49,444 nt of DNA from CBDDRG01 sp051306415 (GCA_051306415.1 JBPPNE010000060.1:1-49444), one strand, 5' to 3'; shown: positions 1 to 8,950, counted from the first letter of the stretch. Made by a program: numbers and translations. Notes: generated from the sequence alone by a model not told the origin.

Positions 1-504
1 GACATCGTCGCGCCCTCGGACATGATGGACGGCCGCATCGGCGCAATCCGCCGCGGCCTGGAGGCAACCGGCCATCCCAACTGCATGATTCTGGCCTATT
101 CAGCCAAATATGCGTCCAGCTATTACGGCCCGTTTCGCGATGCGGTCGGCTCGGCGGGCAATCTGAAGGGCGGCGATAAATACAGCTACCAGATGGACCC
201 GGCCAACGGCGACGAAGCCCTCCACGAGTGCGCGCTGGATCTCGCCGAGGGCGCCGACATCCTCATGATCAAGCCGGGCATGCCCTATCTCGACGTGTTG
301 CGCCGGGTCGTGGACGAGCTGCGCGCGCCGACTTTTGTATACCAGGTCAGCGGCGAATACGCGATGCACATGGCGGCCTTCGCCAATGGCTGGCTGAATC
401 GTGAGGCGGTCATACTGGAGTCCCTGCTCGCGTTCAAGCGCGCGGGGGCGGACGCCATCCTGACTTATTTCGCCGTCGAGGCCGCCAAGCTGTTGCAGCG
501 CTGA
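1..504 (+). CDS. hemB: delta-aminolevulinic acid dehydratase (porphobilinogen synthase), 3' part
   Basis: This is the C-terminal half of HemB, cut by the left window edge; the frame is open from base 1. HemB condenses two 5-aminolevulinate molecules to porphobilinogen in cytoplasmic tetrapyrrole synthesis. Both active-site lysines are visible: the first in the AYSAKYASSYYGPFRDA stretch and the Schiff-base lysine in MIKPGMPYLD. The YQVSGEYAM motif and the C-terminal ILTYFAVEAA block are also typical. The stop TGA overlaps the ATG of the next gene by one base (TGATG), so the two genes are probably translated from one mRNA. Family assignment is secure. The metal-binding and allosteric N-terminal region lies outside the window. 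Confidence 0.97.
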   Translation, partial: DIVAPSDMMDGRIGAIRRGLEATGHPNCMILAYSAKYASSYYGPFRDAVGSAGNLKGGDKYSYQMDPANGDEALHECALDLAEGADILMIKPGMPYLDVLRRVVDELRAPTFVYQVSGEYAMHMAAFANGWLNREAVILESLLAFKRAGADAILTYFAVEAAKLLQR

Positions 505-1589
505 TGGCGCGCTCTTCGCCCTTCACATTGCTGCTATCGGCGCTACAAGAAGGCGACGGCCTGCTGGTTGCCGACGAAAACCTCGGTGATGCCGATTTCG
601 CGGCGCTGCCGAAAACCACGGTGGCCGTCAGCAATCGCTTCGATATCGCCCGCGCGGCAGAACAGGCTGGGCTTGCAACCCATTTCAGCGACTTCGATTT
701 CAAGGACTTCGCGCCGGCCAGCTTCCAGCGCATCGGTTACCGCATCGCCAAGGAAAAGCCGGTTGCCCATCACGTCATCAACCAGGCCCGGGCATTGCTC
801 GCGGTCGGCGGCGAACTGCTATTGACGGGCGGCCAGCAGGAGGGCATCCGCACCTATGCCGATAAAGCGGGTGCTTACTTCGGCAGCGGTGCCACTGTAG
901 AAAAACACGGCGCCTGGTATCTGGCGCGGATTGTGACGAATATGGTGAAAGCGGCGGGCGCGGCAGCGGCGCCCCTCGACGACAGCGATTACGCAACCCT
1001 GCGCCCCATCGCCCGCAGCGGTGACAAATTCATTCACAGCAAGCCGGGTTTATTCGGCTGGGACAAGATCGACCAGGGCAGCGCGCTGCTCGCCGAGGCG
1101 ATGGTGGATTGCTTCGCCGCCGCCCCACCACGCCACCTGCTCGATCTCGGCTGCGGCTACGGCTACCTCGGGCTCGTCGCCGCCGCTCAGGGCGCGCGCG
1201 CCATCATCGCCACCGACAATTGCGCCGCCGCACTCCTGGCCTGCCGGCGCAACTTTGCTGACTTTGGAGTCGTCGGCGAAGTGGTCGCCGCGGACTGCGC
1301 CGCCGCCATCGGCGAGTGCTTCGACACCATCGTCTGCAATCCGCCATTCCACCGCGGCTTTGCCAACGACAGCCAGCTCACCGCCAGATTTCTCGCCGCT
1401 GCCGCCAGCCACCTCGAAGTCACTGGCCGCGCACTCTTCGTGGTGAATCGCAGCGTGCCCCTCGAAAAGCTGGCGGCCGAAGCGTCGCTACAGACGGAAA
1501 AAGTGCGCGAAGAAAACGGGTTCAGGGTTTTTCTGCTGCGGCACGATAAACCCCAGCGTGCGAGGACAACCGCTCGCCGCCCTCGATAG
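504..1589 (+). CDS. rsmC: RsmC/RlmG-type rRNA (guanine-N2) methyltransferase
   Basis: A 361-residue protein with the two-part layout of RsmC and RlmG: a degenerate N-terminal methyltransferase-like domain (about residues 1-170) and a catalytic class I SAM domain. The catalytic half shows the SAM motif LLDLGCGYGYLG and the base-methylation motif CNPPFHRGF, which marks enzymes that methylate an exocyclic amino group. RsmC makes m2G1207 in 16S rRNA and RlmG makes m2G1835 in 23S rRNA. The length is closer to RsmC, but I cannot fully separate them. The start ATG overlaps the hemB stop. The C-terminus ends in an Arg/Lys-rich tail that may help RNA binding. Confidence 0.85.
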   Translation: MARSSPFTLLLSALQEGDGLLVADENLGDADFAALPKTTVAVSNRFDIARAAEQAGLATHFSDFDFKDFAPASFQRIGYRIAKEKPVAHHVINQARALLAVGGELLLTGGQQEGIRTYADKAGAYFGSGATVEKHGAWYLARIVTNMVKAAGAAAAPLDDSDYATLRPIARSGDKFIHSKPGLFGWDKIDQGSALLAEAMVDCFAAAPPRHLLDLGCGYGYLGLVAAAQGARAIIATDNCAAALLACRRNFADFGVVGEVVAADCAAAIGECFDTIVCNPPFHRGFANDSQLTARFLAAAASHLEVTGRALFVVNRSVPLEKLAAEASLQTEKVREENGFRVFLLRHDKPQRARTTARRPR

Positions 1590-1658
1590 CACCGCGGGCA
1601 ACCCATGCACTCTCGGTGCTCAGGCCCGGTGGTCGGCACGAGTGCGATCAATTAAGCC

Positions 1659-1667
1659 TGATATAAT
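1659..1667 (+). promoter_or_regulatory. extended -10 promoter element for argA
   Basis: The sequence TGATATAAT is a perfect extended -10 (TGN plus TATAAT), ending 36 bp before the argA GTG. No good -35 hexamer is seen 17 bp upstream, which fits extended -10 promoters. No obvious ARG box was noticed around it. Confidence 0.6.
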
Positions 1668-1703
1668 TCGCGGCCTCCATCGCACGCCTGCCGGATCTCC
1701 GCC

Positions 1704-3011
1704 GTGACCGATCATGTGAAGTTCTTTCGCGATACTGCGCCCTACATCAACATGCATCGGGGCCGAACTTTTGTGCTCGCCGTCCCCGGCGAAGCTGTTC
1801 GCCACGACAATTTTCCGCACATCATTCAGGATGTCGCGCTGCTCAACAGCCTCGGCGTGAAGATCGTGCTGGTGTATGGGGCGGATCCGCAAATCGACGA
1901 GCGCCTGGAGCGTTCACGGATACCGCCACGCTTCAGCAACCACACCCGTGTCACCGACAGCGCCGCCATGGCCTGCGTCAAGGACGCCGTCGGCAGCCTG
2001 CGCATCGGCATTGAGGCGCTGCTGTCCATGGGCCTTGCCAATTCGCCGATGCACGGCGCGCAGATCCGCGCGGTCAGCGGCAACTTCGTTATCGCCAAGC
2101 CCCTCGGCATTATCGACGGCGTGGATTTTCATCACACCGGCGAGGTACGTCGCATCGATAGCGAGGGCATTCGCCGCCAGCTCGATGACGGCGCGATTGT
2201 GTTGCTGCCCGCCATCGGCTATTCACCGACGGGGGAGGCGTTCTCGCTGAGTTTCGACGATGTCGCTACCCAAACCGCGATTGCGATCAAGGCGGAGAAA
2301 CTGATTTTGTTCGGCGCGCAGTCCGGAGTCGTCGGCGCCGACGGCGAACTGGAGAAAACCCTGTCTCTCGCCGATGTGCCGGCGTGGCTGCAGCGCACTG
2401 CCGCCAATGCCATGCTCAACACGGCGCTGCGCGCGGGCGAACTGGCGTGTCGCGGCAACGTGGAGCGCAGTCATTTAATCAGCTACGCCGAAAACGGCGC
2501 GCTGCTCGGCGAGCTGTTCACCCGCGAGGGCGCGGGCACCCTGATCCTGCACGATGGCACCGAGACCATTCGCCAGGCGACCATCGACGATGTCGGCGGT
2601 ATTCTCGATCTGATTGCGCCGCTGGAGGAACAGGGCGTGCTGGTCAAGCGCTCCCGCGAGCTATTGGAGACAGAAATCTCGCGCTTCTACGTGGTCGTGG
2701 ATTCCGAGGGCATGATCGTCAGCTGCGCCGCACTCTACCCGTTCGCGGGCAGCCGGTCGGCGGAACTCGCCTGCGTCGCCACTCGCCCGGAGTTTCACAA
2801 CCGGGGGCTGGCGTCGCGGCTGCTGCGGTTCCTCGAACAGCAAGCGCAGGAGGAGCTTCGCCTCGATAGCCTGTTTGTGCTGACCACCCAGGCCGCGCAT
2901 TGGTTTCAGGAGCAGGGATTTCGACCGACCACGCTGGAAGCGCTGCCCGCCGAAAAAGCCACCCTCTACAACTACCAGCGCAAATCGAAGATATTCCAGA
3001 AGGTGTTGTGA
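1704..3011 (+). CDS. argA: amino-acid N-acetyltransferase (N-acetylglutamate synthase)
   Basis: ArgA makes N-acetylglutamate from glutamate and acetyl-CoA, the first step of arginine synthesis. The 435-residue length matches the classical gammaproteobacterial enzyme. An amino-acid-kinase-fold domain fills about residues 20-275 (start of domain GRTFVLAVPGEAV, which in this family binds arginine for feedback inhibition). A GNAT domain follows at about 290-425, with the acetyl-CoA loop in FHNRGLASRLL. Translation starts at GTG 1704, close behind a strong extended -10 element. The gene stands alone and ends before a bidirectional terminator. Confidence 0.95.
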   Translation: MTDHVKFFRDTAPYINMHRGRTFVLAVPGEAVRHDNFPHIIQDVALLNSLGVKIVLVYGADPQIDERLERSRIPPRFSNHTRVTDSAAMACVKDAVGSLRIGIEALLSMGLANSPMHGAQIRAVSGNFVIAKPLGIIDGVDFHHTGEVRRIDSEGIRRQLDDGAIVLLPAIGYSPTGEAFSLSFDDVATQTAIAIKAEKLILFGAQSGVVGADGELEKTLSLADVPAWLQRTAANAMLNTALRAGELACRGNVERSHLISYAENGALLGELFTREGAGTLILHDGTETIRQATIDDVGGILDLIAPLEEQGVLVKRSRELLETEISRFYVVVDSEGMIVSCAALYPFAGSRSAELACVATRPEFHNRGLASRLLRFLEQQAQEELRLDSLFVLTTQAAHWFQEQGFRPTTLEALPAEKATLYNYQRKSKIFQKVL

Positions 3012-3048
3012 CGCCGGTGGCAACCGGACACCGGCCGTGCGGGCGTAA

Positions 3049-3075
3049 AAAAGGCGAACCCCAGGTTCGCCTTTT
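3049..3075. terminator. bidirectional rho-independent terminator
   Basis: A perfect 12-bp stem (AAAAGGCGAACC / GGTTCGCCTTTT) with a 3-base loop lies between the convergent argA and the monooxygenase gene. It has an A-tract on the left arm and a T-tract on the right arm, so it can work in both directions. Confidence 0.9.
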
Positions 3076-3097
3076 CGTCGAGCCGACCGTGCGCTCG

Positions 3098-3388
3098 TCA
3101 GGCTTTCTTGTCGAAATAGCGGATCGACGGCGGCGCCGCAACCCAGGCCGCGAGCTGGTTGATGACGCCGGTTTCGGTGCGCCAGGCAAAGTACTTTTCG
3201 TAAGCCTTGCGCGATTCCCATTTCTCGATCGCGACGATAGTAGTGGGATCGTCCTGATCCTGATGGGCATACACCTCAATGCAGCCGGCGTAGGTCCGGG
3301 TTGACGGCAACAGTTCGCCCAAACCCTTGAGGGTGGCGTCAACACACTCGGGTTTGACTTTGAGTTCCAGCAGTACGGTACAGGTCAT
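3098..3388 (-). CDS. putative quinol monooxygenase, ABM family
   Basis: A 96-residue protein of the antibiotic-biosynthesis-monooxygenase (ABM, YgiN-like) fold, a small dimeric ferredoxin-like barrel. Typical features are the opening LLELKVKPE, the central TYAGCIEVYAHQ strand region, and IVAIEKWESRKAYEKYF, whose W and YEKYF form the usual helix. Members oxidise quinols or polyketides without cofactors, or bind haem. The exact substrate cannot be told here. A strong ribosome-binding site (AGGAGAG) precedes ATG 3388. No operon partner is apparent. Confidence 0.8.
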   Translation of the reverse strand: MTCTVLLELKVKPECVDATLKGLGELLPSTRTYAGCIEVYAHQDQDDPTTIVAIEKWESRKAYEKYFAWRTETGVINQLAAWVAAPPSIRYFDKKA

Positions 3389-3486
3389 GGCAGCTCTCCT
3401 TCGGTGGTTTTGTTATGTCGTCTAGCAGGCGTCAGCGAGGCTGAATACTAGGGCAACCCGGCAGCCTTGCCAAGCACAAGCGCGGT

Positions 3487-4107
3487 TCAGACGATGCGCG
3501 CCACGCCCCAGTAGTTGTAGCCAAACAGGCGTGGCGTCGATGGCAGGTACATCTTCTCCAGATTCTCGACGTTGAATCCGGTTTCCCGCAGCAGTTCGGG
3601 AATCGGCCGGTTGAGGTTGCAGCCACCGGCGAACTTCTTCCACAGCGGATTGATGCGGTCCTGCCACTTGCGGACACCGGCGTCGGGCGCGCGCCCATGT
3701 TCCGTGAATACCAGCTTGCCGCCCGGCTTCAGCACCCGTCGCATCTGGCACAGCGCACTGTGCCAGTCTGGAATGGTGCATAGCGTGTAGGTCAGCAGGA
3801 CGGTGTCGACGCTGTTGTCTTCAAGCGGTATTTCCTCGCCGGGCAGGTCGATCAGTTTCACTTCGATGGATGATCGCTCCAGATTTGGCCGCGCCTTCGC
3901 GCGCATCGCCGCCGACGGCTCCAGTCCCCAAACGAATTCGACCTTCGCAGGATCGTAAAACGGCAGGTTAAGTGCGGAGCCCATACCCACCTCCAGCACC
4001 CGGCCCTCACACAGCGGCACCACCTTCTTGCGCTGATAGGTAATCGGCTTGGTGCCGCAAGCGCAATTGATAAAGGGGGCGAGAAAGTATTTATCGTAGA
4101 GCCCCAT
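3487..4107 (-). CDS. class I SAM-dependent methyltransferase
   Basis: A 206-residue methyltransferase of the UbiE/SmtA-like superfamily. Motif I is VLEVGMGSALNLPFY, motif II includes WGLEPSAAM, and motif post-I/III is DTVLLTYTLCTIPDW followed by LKPGGKLVFTEHG. The C-terminal part (NRPIPELLRETGF) is typical of small-molecule or lipid methyltransferases, but the substrate is unknown. I chose ATG 4107, which has GGAGAAGG six bases upstream; an in-frame GTG sits directly before it. The gene appears monocistronic. Confidence 0.8.
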   Translation of the reverse strand: MGLYDKYFLAPFINCACGTKPITYQRKKVVPLCEGRVLEVGMGSALNLPFYDPAKVEFVWGLEPSAAMRAKARPNLERSSIEVKLIDLPGEEIPLEDNSVDTVLLTYTLCTIPDWHSALCQMRRVLKPGGKLVFTEHGRAPDAGVRKWQDRINPLWKKFAGGCNLNRPIPELLRETGFNVENLEKMYLPSTPRLFGYNYWGVARIV

Positions 4108-4192
4108 CACCTTCTCCAGTCGTTTAATTATCGGTCAGGCCGTTGAGTGTAACCCTTTGGCGGCAAGATCGTTGGAGGGCATTGACCTGCCG

Positions 4193-4639
4193 TCAGGCCA
4201 CAGCGGTCACTTCCGAAGTGCAATGCGGACAGCGCGTCGCACTGACCGCGATCCTGGACACGCAGCGCGGGCAATCGCGGGTCGTCGGCGCGGGTTCATT
4301 CCGCCGCAGGCTATTGATGCCCTTGATCAACAAAAACACGGCGCACGCGACAATCAGGAAACTGATTACCTTGTTGATGAACATGCCGTAGTTGATCGTC
4401 ACCGCGCCGGCCGCCTGTGCAGCCGCAACAGAGGCGTATTGCACGCCCTCCTGACCGCCCTTCAACACCAGAAAAAGATTCGAGAAATCCACGCCGCCGA
4501 GCAACAAACCGATGGGCGGCATCATGACATCGGCGACCATGCTCTGCACGATGGAGCCAAAGGCGCCGCCGATGATGATGCCCACCGCCATGTCGACGAC
4601 GTTGCCTTTCATGGCGAATTCTTTGAATTCTTTCAGCAT
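4193..4639 (-). CDS. mscL: large-conductance mechanosensitive channel with C-terminal zinc-ribbon tail
   Basis: MscL opens under membrane tension and releases solutes during osmotic downshock. The start is set at ATG 4639, giving the canonical N-terminus MLKEFKEFAMKGNVVDMAVG; an upstream in-frame ATG would add 26 atypical residues. TM1 spans about residues 15-45 and TM2 about 75-100, ending in LLIKGINSLRR. The usual charged C-terminal helical bundle is followed or replaced by a segment with two CPxC knuckles (DCPRC and RCPHC), which looks like a small zinc ribbon. A GAGGA ribosome-binding site precedes the start. Confidence 0.93.
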   Translation of the reverse strand: MLKEFKEFAMKGNVVDMAVGIIIGGAFGSIVQSMVADVMMPPIGLLLGGVDFSNLFLVLKGGQEGVQYASVAAAQAAGAVTINYGMFINKVISFLIVACAVFLLIKGINSLRRNEPAPTTRDCPRCVSRIAVSATRCPHCTSEVTAVA

Positions 4640-4910
4640 GGCGAGCTTCCTCTTGTTATCGTTGCACGGGTTCAGGCGCCAGGCCGCTGGGATGCTTTCA
4701 GCGGCTATCGCAGCCACCGCCCAGCAACTTACGCCAAAGCCGGGATGCCGTCCAGCGCGATGGGGTGCCAGTCAGACTGCCGGGAAATGTCCGGGAGAAG
4801 TTAACCACCTAGCGGTCTGCGCTTCGACATCCTTGGGCGGTCTGGTATCCTTGCAGGCTCAGCCGCGTCAATTACCCATATCCAGACATTCCGCCAGCAG
4901 GGGTCGAACC

Positions 4911-6743
4911 ATGCCCACCTATCGCTCGCATACCACCACCCAGGGCCGCAACATGGCCGGCGCCCGCTCACTGTGGCGCGCCACCGGCATGACCGATGCG
5001 GATTTTCAGAAACCCATGATCGCCATCGCCAACTCCTACACCCAGTTCGTGCCCGGCCACGTCCACCTCAAGGATCTGGGCGATCTGGTGATGGGCGAAA
5101 TCGCCCGCGCCGGTGGCATCGGGCGGGAGTTCCACACCATTGCCGTCGACGACGGTATCGCGATGGGCCACGATGGCATGCTCTATTCGCTGCCGTCGCG
5201 GGATGTCATTGCCGACAGCGTCGAATACATGGTCAATGCCCACTGCGCCGATGCGCTGGTGTGCATTTCCAACTGCGACAAGATCACCCCCGGTATGTTG
5301 ATGGCCGCGCTACGCCTGAACATCCCCACCATATTCGTCTCCGGCGGGCCCATGGAGGCGGGTAAAACCAAGCTATCCGCCAACAAGCTCGACCTGGTCG
5401 ATGCGATGATGATCGCCGTCGATACCGCCGCCAGCGACGAGGAAGTCGCCGAGTACGAGCGCTCCGCGTGCCCCACCTGCGGCTCCTGCTCCGGTATGTT
5501 CACGGCCAACTCAATGAACTGCCTGACCGAGGCGCTCGGCCTGTCGCTGCCCGGCAACGGCTCGCTGCTCGCAACCCACGCCGACCGCCGCGAGCTGTTT
5601 CTGGAGGCCGGGCGACAGATCGTCGCGCTCACCAGGCGCTTTTACGAAGAGGACGATTTCAGTGCGCTGCCGCGCTCAATCGCGAGCTTCGAGGCGTTCG
5701 AAAATGCGATGACGCTCGATATCGCCATGGGTGGCTCCACCAACACTATCCTGCATCTGCTTGCGGCGGCGCGTGAGGCCGAGGTCGATTTCACCATGGC
5801 CGACATCGACCGCCTGTCGCGCCGCCTGCCGAATCTGTGCAAGGTGGCACCAAGCACGCCGCTGTACCACATGGAGGACGTCCACCGCGCCGGCGGCGTG
5901 ATGGGCATTCTCGGCGAGCTCGACCGTGCCAGTCTGCTGCATAGGGATTCGCCGATGGTGCATGCACCGAGCCTGAGTGCCGCTCTCTCGAAGTGGGACG
6001 TAATGCGCACGGAAGACAAAGACGTACAGCGCTTCTATCGCGCGGGGCCGGCGGGCATTCCGACGCAGACGGCGTTCAGCCAGGATACGCGCTGGCCCAC
6101 TCTCGACCGCGATCGCGCCGGTGGTTGCATCCGCAGTCTCGAACACGCCTACAGCCGCGAGGGCGGGCTTGCCGTCCTTTACGGCAACATCGCCATCGAT
6201 GGCTGTGTGGTGAAAACCGCCGGTGTCGATGAATCCATTCTCGTGTTCGAAGGCCCAGCCCACATCTGCGAAAGCCAGGACGCCGCCGTCGAGGACATCC
6301 TCGCCGAGCGCGTCAAACCCGGCGCCGTGGTGGTGATCCGTTACGAAGGGCCACGCGGCGGGCCGGGCATGCAGGAGATGCTCTATCCCACCAGCTACCT
6401 GAAATCCCGCGGCCTCGGCAAAGCTTGCGCGCTGGTCACCGACGGCCGTTTTTCCGGCGGCACCTCGGGGTTGTCCATCGGCCATGTATCGCCAGAAGCA
6501 GCGGCCGGTGGTGCCATCGGACTGCTGGAAACCGGCGACCTCATCCAGATCGACATCCCCCAGCGCAGCATCAATGTGAAACTGAGCGACGCCGAACTGG
6601 AGCGACGCCGCACCGCTCGCGAGGCCGCCGGCTGGCAGCCCGCAGAAAAACGTCCGCGCAAAGTCTCAGCTGCGCTGCGTGCCTATGCACTGCTGGCAAC
6701 CAGCGCCGACAAGGGCGCGGTGCGGGATTTGTCGAAGTTGTGA
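4911..6743 (+). CDS. ilvD: dihydroxy-acid dehydratase
   Basis: IlvD dehydrates 2,3-dihydroxy-3-methylvalerate and 2,3-dihydroxyisovalerate in isoleucine and valine synthesis. The frame is open far upstream, but ATG 4911 gives the canonical N-terminus (MPTYRSHTTTQGRNMAGARS) and follows AGGGG at good spacing. The product has 610 residues, the usual size. Iron-sulfur ligand cysteines are visible in CISNCDKITPGM and in CPTCGSCSGMFTANSMN. The C-terminal swivel domain includes GPRGGPGMQEM and TDGRFSGGTSG. No other ilv gene is adjacent. Confidence 0.97.
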   Translation: MPTYRSHTTTQGRNMAGARSLWRATGMTDADFQKPMIAIANSYTQFVPGHVHLKDLGDLVMGEIARAGGIGREFHTIAVDDGIAMGHDGMLYSLPSRDVIADSVEYMVNAHCADALVCISNCDKITPGMLMAALRLNIPTIFVSGGPMEAGKTKLSANKLDLVDAMMIAVDTAASDEEVAEYERSACPTCGSCSGMFTANSMNCLTEALGLSLPGNGSLLATHADRRELFLEAGRQIVALTRRFYEEDDFSALPRSIASFEAFENAMTLDIAMGGSTNTILHLLAAAREAEVDFTMADIDRLSRRLPNLCKVAPSTPLYHMEDVHRAGGVMGILGELDRASLLHRDSPMVHAPSLSAALSKWDVMRTEDKDVQRFYRAGPAGIPTQTAFSQDTRWPTLDRDRAGGCIRSLEHAYSREGGLAVLYGNIAIDGCVVKTAGVDESILVFEGPAHICESQDAAVEDILAERVKPGAVVVIRYEGPRGGPGMQEMLYPTSYLKSRGLGKACALVTDGRFSGGTSGLSIGHVSPEAAAGGAIGLLETGDLIQIDIPQRSINVKLSDAELERRRTAREAAGWQPAEKRPRKVSAALRAYALLATSADKGAVRDLSKL

Positions 6744-6844
6744 AGACCCGGGGGTTGGCGCCGCACTGAACCCTGCGGCGCGTCGCAACCCGCTTGTAGG
6801 AGTTTGAGTTTCGGCATGTAGCGAAACGCTGAGCGCATCACTGG

Positions 6845-6864
6845 ATTCCCGCTTGCATGGGAAT
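6845..6864. repeat. dRS3-like dyad: ATTCCC-N8-GGGAAT
   Basis: Between the convergent ilvD and trpA lies ATTCCC, eight bases, then GGGAAT, embedded in the context CTGGATTCCCGC...GGGAATGAC. This matches the form of the dispersed dRS3 repeat of Neisseria and similar repeats found in many proteobacterial intergenic regions, some of which are used as phage integration sites. Only one clear copy was noticed in this window. Confidence 0.6.
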
Positions 6865-6897
6865 GACACTTGGCTGGGTGCGTCTTTAACGGCTTTG

Positions 6898-7713
6898 TTA
6901 GCCCAGTAGTTGTGTGAAAAACGCCCGTAATCCTGCTTCACCACCATCTTCCCAGGCTTGCAGCGCCGCGGTGCCGATGATGGCGATATCTGCCTTGCCA
7001 CGCAGGAAATCCATGTCCTCACGTCGGCTGACGCCAAAACCGACCGCGATGGGCAGCGCGGTGTGGCGCCGGCAGCGCGCAATAAAGGCCCCCAGTTCCT
7101 GATCCATCTCGGTGTGGGTGCCGGTCACGCCCTTGCGGGCGACGGCGTAGACAAACCCCTCAGCGGCGGCGCCCAGCTGCCGGAGCCGCGTCTCGGTATT
7201 AGTCGGCGTCATCAGGATCACCGGCGCAAGGCCTGCGGCTCGGGATAATTGATGCAGTTCAGCGGCTTCCTCCACCGGCAGGTCGGGCAGAATATAGCCG
7301 CTGCCGCCCGCCGCCACGAGGTGCTCGACAAAGGCCGGCGCTCCCATTTTGAACGCGGTGTTGTAGTAGCCCATCATCAGGACTTTGAACGGAAAGTGCG
7401 TGCTGGCCCGGGCCATGAATTCGAAGCAATCGGCGGGGTGAGTGCCGCGCTCAATGGAGAGCTGGTTGGCTTTCACGAACAGCGGGCCATCGGCGGAAGG
7501 CTCGGAGAACGGGAACTGCAATTCAACCAGATCGACGTCGAACTCGGCCATGATCTCCAGCGCCCGCCAATTGGCCTCGAACGACGGATAACCGCAGACC
7601 ACGTGGGTCATGACCAGCAGGTCTTTGTGCTGGCAGCGTTCCCGCAGATAGCCTTCGAGCCCAGTCTGCCCGGCGGTGTCTCCCTTTTCAGCGGCCACAA
7701 TTTCAACGGCCAT
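6898..7713 (-). CDS. trpA: tryptophan synthase alpha subunit (divergent type)
   Basis: TrpA cleaves indole-3-glycerol phosphate to indole and glyceraldehyde-3-phosphate in the tryptophan synthase complex. The catalytic glutamate and aspartate are present in DLVELQFPFSEPSADGP. The phosphate-binding loop regions are ARKGVTGTH and AVGFGVSRRED. The N-terminus (LLVMTHVVCGYPSFEANW) differs from the usual PFVTxGDP pattern, so this is a divergent branch of the family. ATG 7713 lies inside the end of trpB (11-bp overlap), indicating translational coupling. Length 271 is normal. Confidence 0.9.
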   Translation of the reverse strand: MAVEIVAAEKGDTAGQTGLEGYLRERCQHKDLLVMTHVVCGYPSFEANWRALEIMAEFDVDLVELQFPFSEPSADGPLFVKANQLSIERGTHPADCFEFMARASTHFPFKVLMMGYYNTAFKMGAPAFVEHLVAAGGSGYILPDLPVEEAAELHQLSRAAGLAPVILMTPTNTETRLRQLGAAAEGFVYAVARKGVTGTHTEMDQELGAFIARCRRHTALPIAVGFGVSRREDMDFLRGKADIAIIGTAALQAWEDGGEAGLRAFFTQLLG

Positions 7714-8950
7714 AGTCAGCCGCCTTGTCCCGGATGAACTGCTGCCAGTGCTGGTCGCGGATGGCGTCGGCGACGGTGAAGATGTCCTTGTCGCCGCGCC
7801 CGGACTGGTTGATCAGAATGATTTCGTTGCGGCTCATGCGCGGCGCCTCGGCAATGGCGCGGGCGAAGGCGTGAGTACTTTCCAGCGCGGGAATCAGCCC
7901 CTCGCTGCGCATGACCAGCTTGAGTGCGTCGCGCACTTCATCGTCGGTGACCGCCTCGAAGCGCACGCGCCCCTGCTCCCATAGATACACCAGAATCGGG
8001 TTGACGCCGATGTAGTCGAGGCCGGCGGCGATGGAGTGGGTCTCCAGCATGTTGCCGTCGTCATTCTGTAAAAAATAGGTCTTGTAGCCCTGGGCTACAC
8101 CCACCGAGGCGTCGCGAAAGGCGAGCCGCGAGGCATGATTGCCAGCGCCGGGACCAAAGCCACCGGCCTCGCAACCGACGAGCTCAACATCGTCGTCGAT
8201 AAAACCCTGGAAGATGCCGATGGCATTGGAGCCACCGCCGACGCAGGCATACACCCGGTCGGGCAGCCGACCCGCTTCGTGCAGGATCTGCTGCCGCGCC
8301 TCGGTGCCGATGATGGATTGAAAGTAGCTGACAATCTCCGGAAACGGATGCGGTCCACAGGCGGTGCCGAGCACATAGTGGGTGTCGTGCATGTTGGTGA
8401 CCCAGTCGCGCAGGCACTCGTTGATGGCATCCTTCAACGTGCGCTGGCCGTCCTGCACGGCGACCACCTCGGCGCCCAGATTTTCCATCCAGAATACGTT
8501 GGGGCGCTGGCGGGCGACATCCACCGCGCCCATGTAGATCTTGCACTTGAGGCCGAAGCGCGCGGCCATGGTGGCGGTGGCGAAGCCGTGCTGGCCGGCG
8601 CCGGTTTCGGCGATCACGCGGGTCTTGCCTAGGCGCTTGCACAGCAGACCCTGGCCCATCACATTGTTGATCTTGTGGGAGCCGGTGTGGTTCAGGTCTT
8701 CGCGCTTGACGTAGATACGCGCGCCGCCGAGCTGGTTCGACAAGTTTTCGAGGAAGGTCACCGGCGTCGGGCGGCCGGAGTAGGTACGCATCAACTCAGA
8801 GAATTCGGCCCAGAACTTGGGATCGTTCTTGCATTTGCGAAAACACGCGCGCAGCTCATCGATGGTGGCGGTGAGGATTTCCGGCAGAAAACTGCCACCG
8901 TAATCGCCGTAATAGCCTTCGCGGCCGGCGGCAAAATCAAAGATCGACAT
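7703..8950 (-). CDS. trpB: tryptophan synthase beta subunit
   Basis: TrpB condenses indole with serine using PLP. The PLP lysine lies in REDLNHTGSHKINN, the glutamate of the indole site in AETGAGQHGFAT, and the phosphate-binding glycine loop in CVGGGSNAIG. The C-terminal SGRGDKDIFT block is canonical. Length is 415 residues, slightly above the usual 395-400. The pair trpB-trpA lacks the trpF that commonly precedes trpB in gammaproteobacteria; upstream is a glycosidase on the other strand. The ribosome-binding site before ATG 8950 is weak. A perfect 10-bp palindrome, GTTTCGAAAC, lies 27 bp upstream (8977-8986). Confidence 0.95.
   Translation of the reverse strand: MSIFDFAAGREGYYGDYGGSFLPEILTATIDELRACFRKCKNDPKFWAEFSELMRTYSGRPTPVTFLENLSNQLGGARIYVKREDLNHTGSHKINNVMGQGLLCKRLGKTRVIAETGAGQHGFATATMAARFGLKCKIYMGAVDVARQRPNVFWMENLGAEVVAVQDGQRTLKDAINECLRDWVTNMHDTHYVLGTACGPHPFPEIVSYFQSIIGTEARQQILHEAGRLPDRVYACVGGGSNAIGIFQGFIDDDVELVGCEAGGFGPGAGNHASRLAFRDASVGVAQGYKTYFLQNDDGNMLETHSIAAGLDYIGVNPILVYLWEQGRVRFEAVTDDEVRDALKLVMRSEGLIPALESTHAFARAIAEAPRMSRNEIILINQSGRGDKDIFTVADAIRDQHWQQFIRDKAADYGR

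Noticed and set aside
4614..4632. GAATTCTTTGAATTCTTT direct repeat
   Set aside because: It encodes the KEFKEF start of MscL and is explained by the protein sequence.
4512..4910. Upstream extension of ilvD by 133 codons
   Set aside because: The extension is antisense to mscL and lacks similarity to IlvD, which begins normally at ATG 4911.
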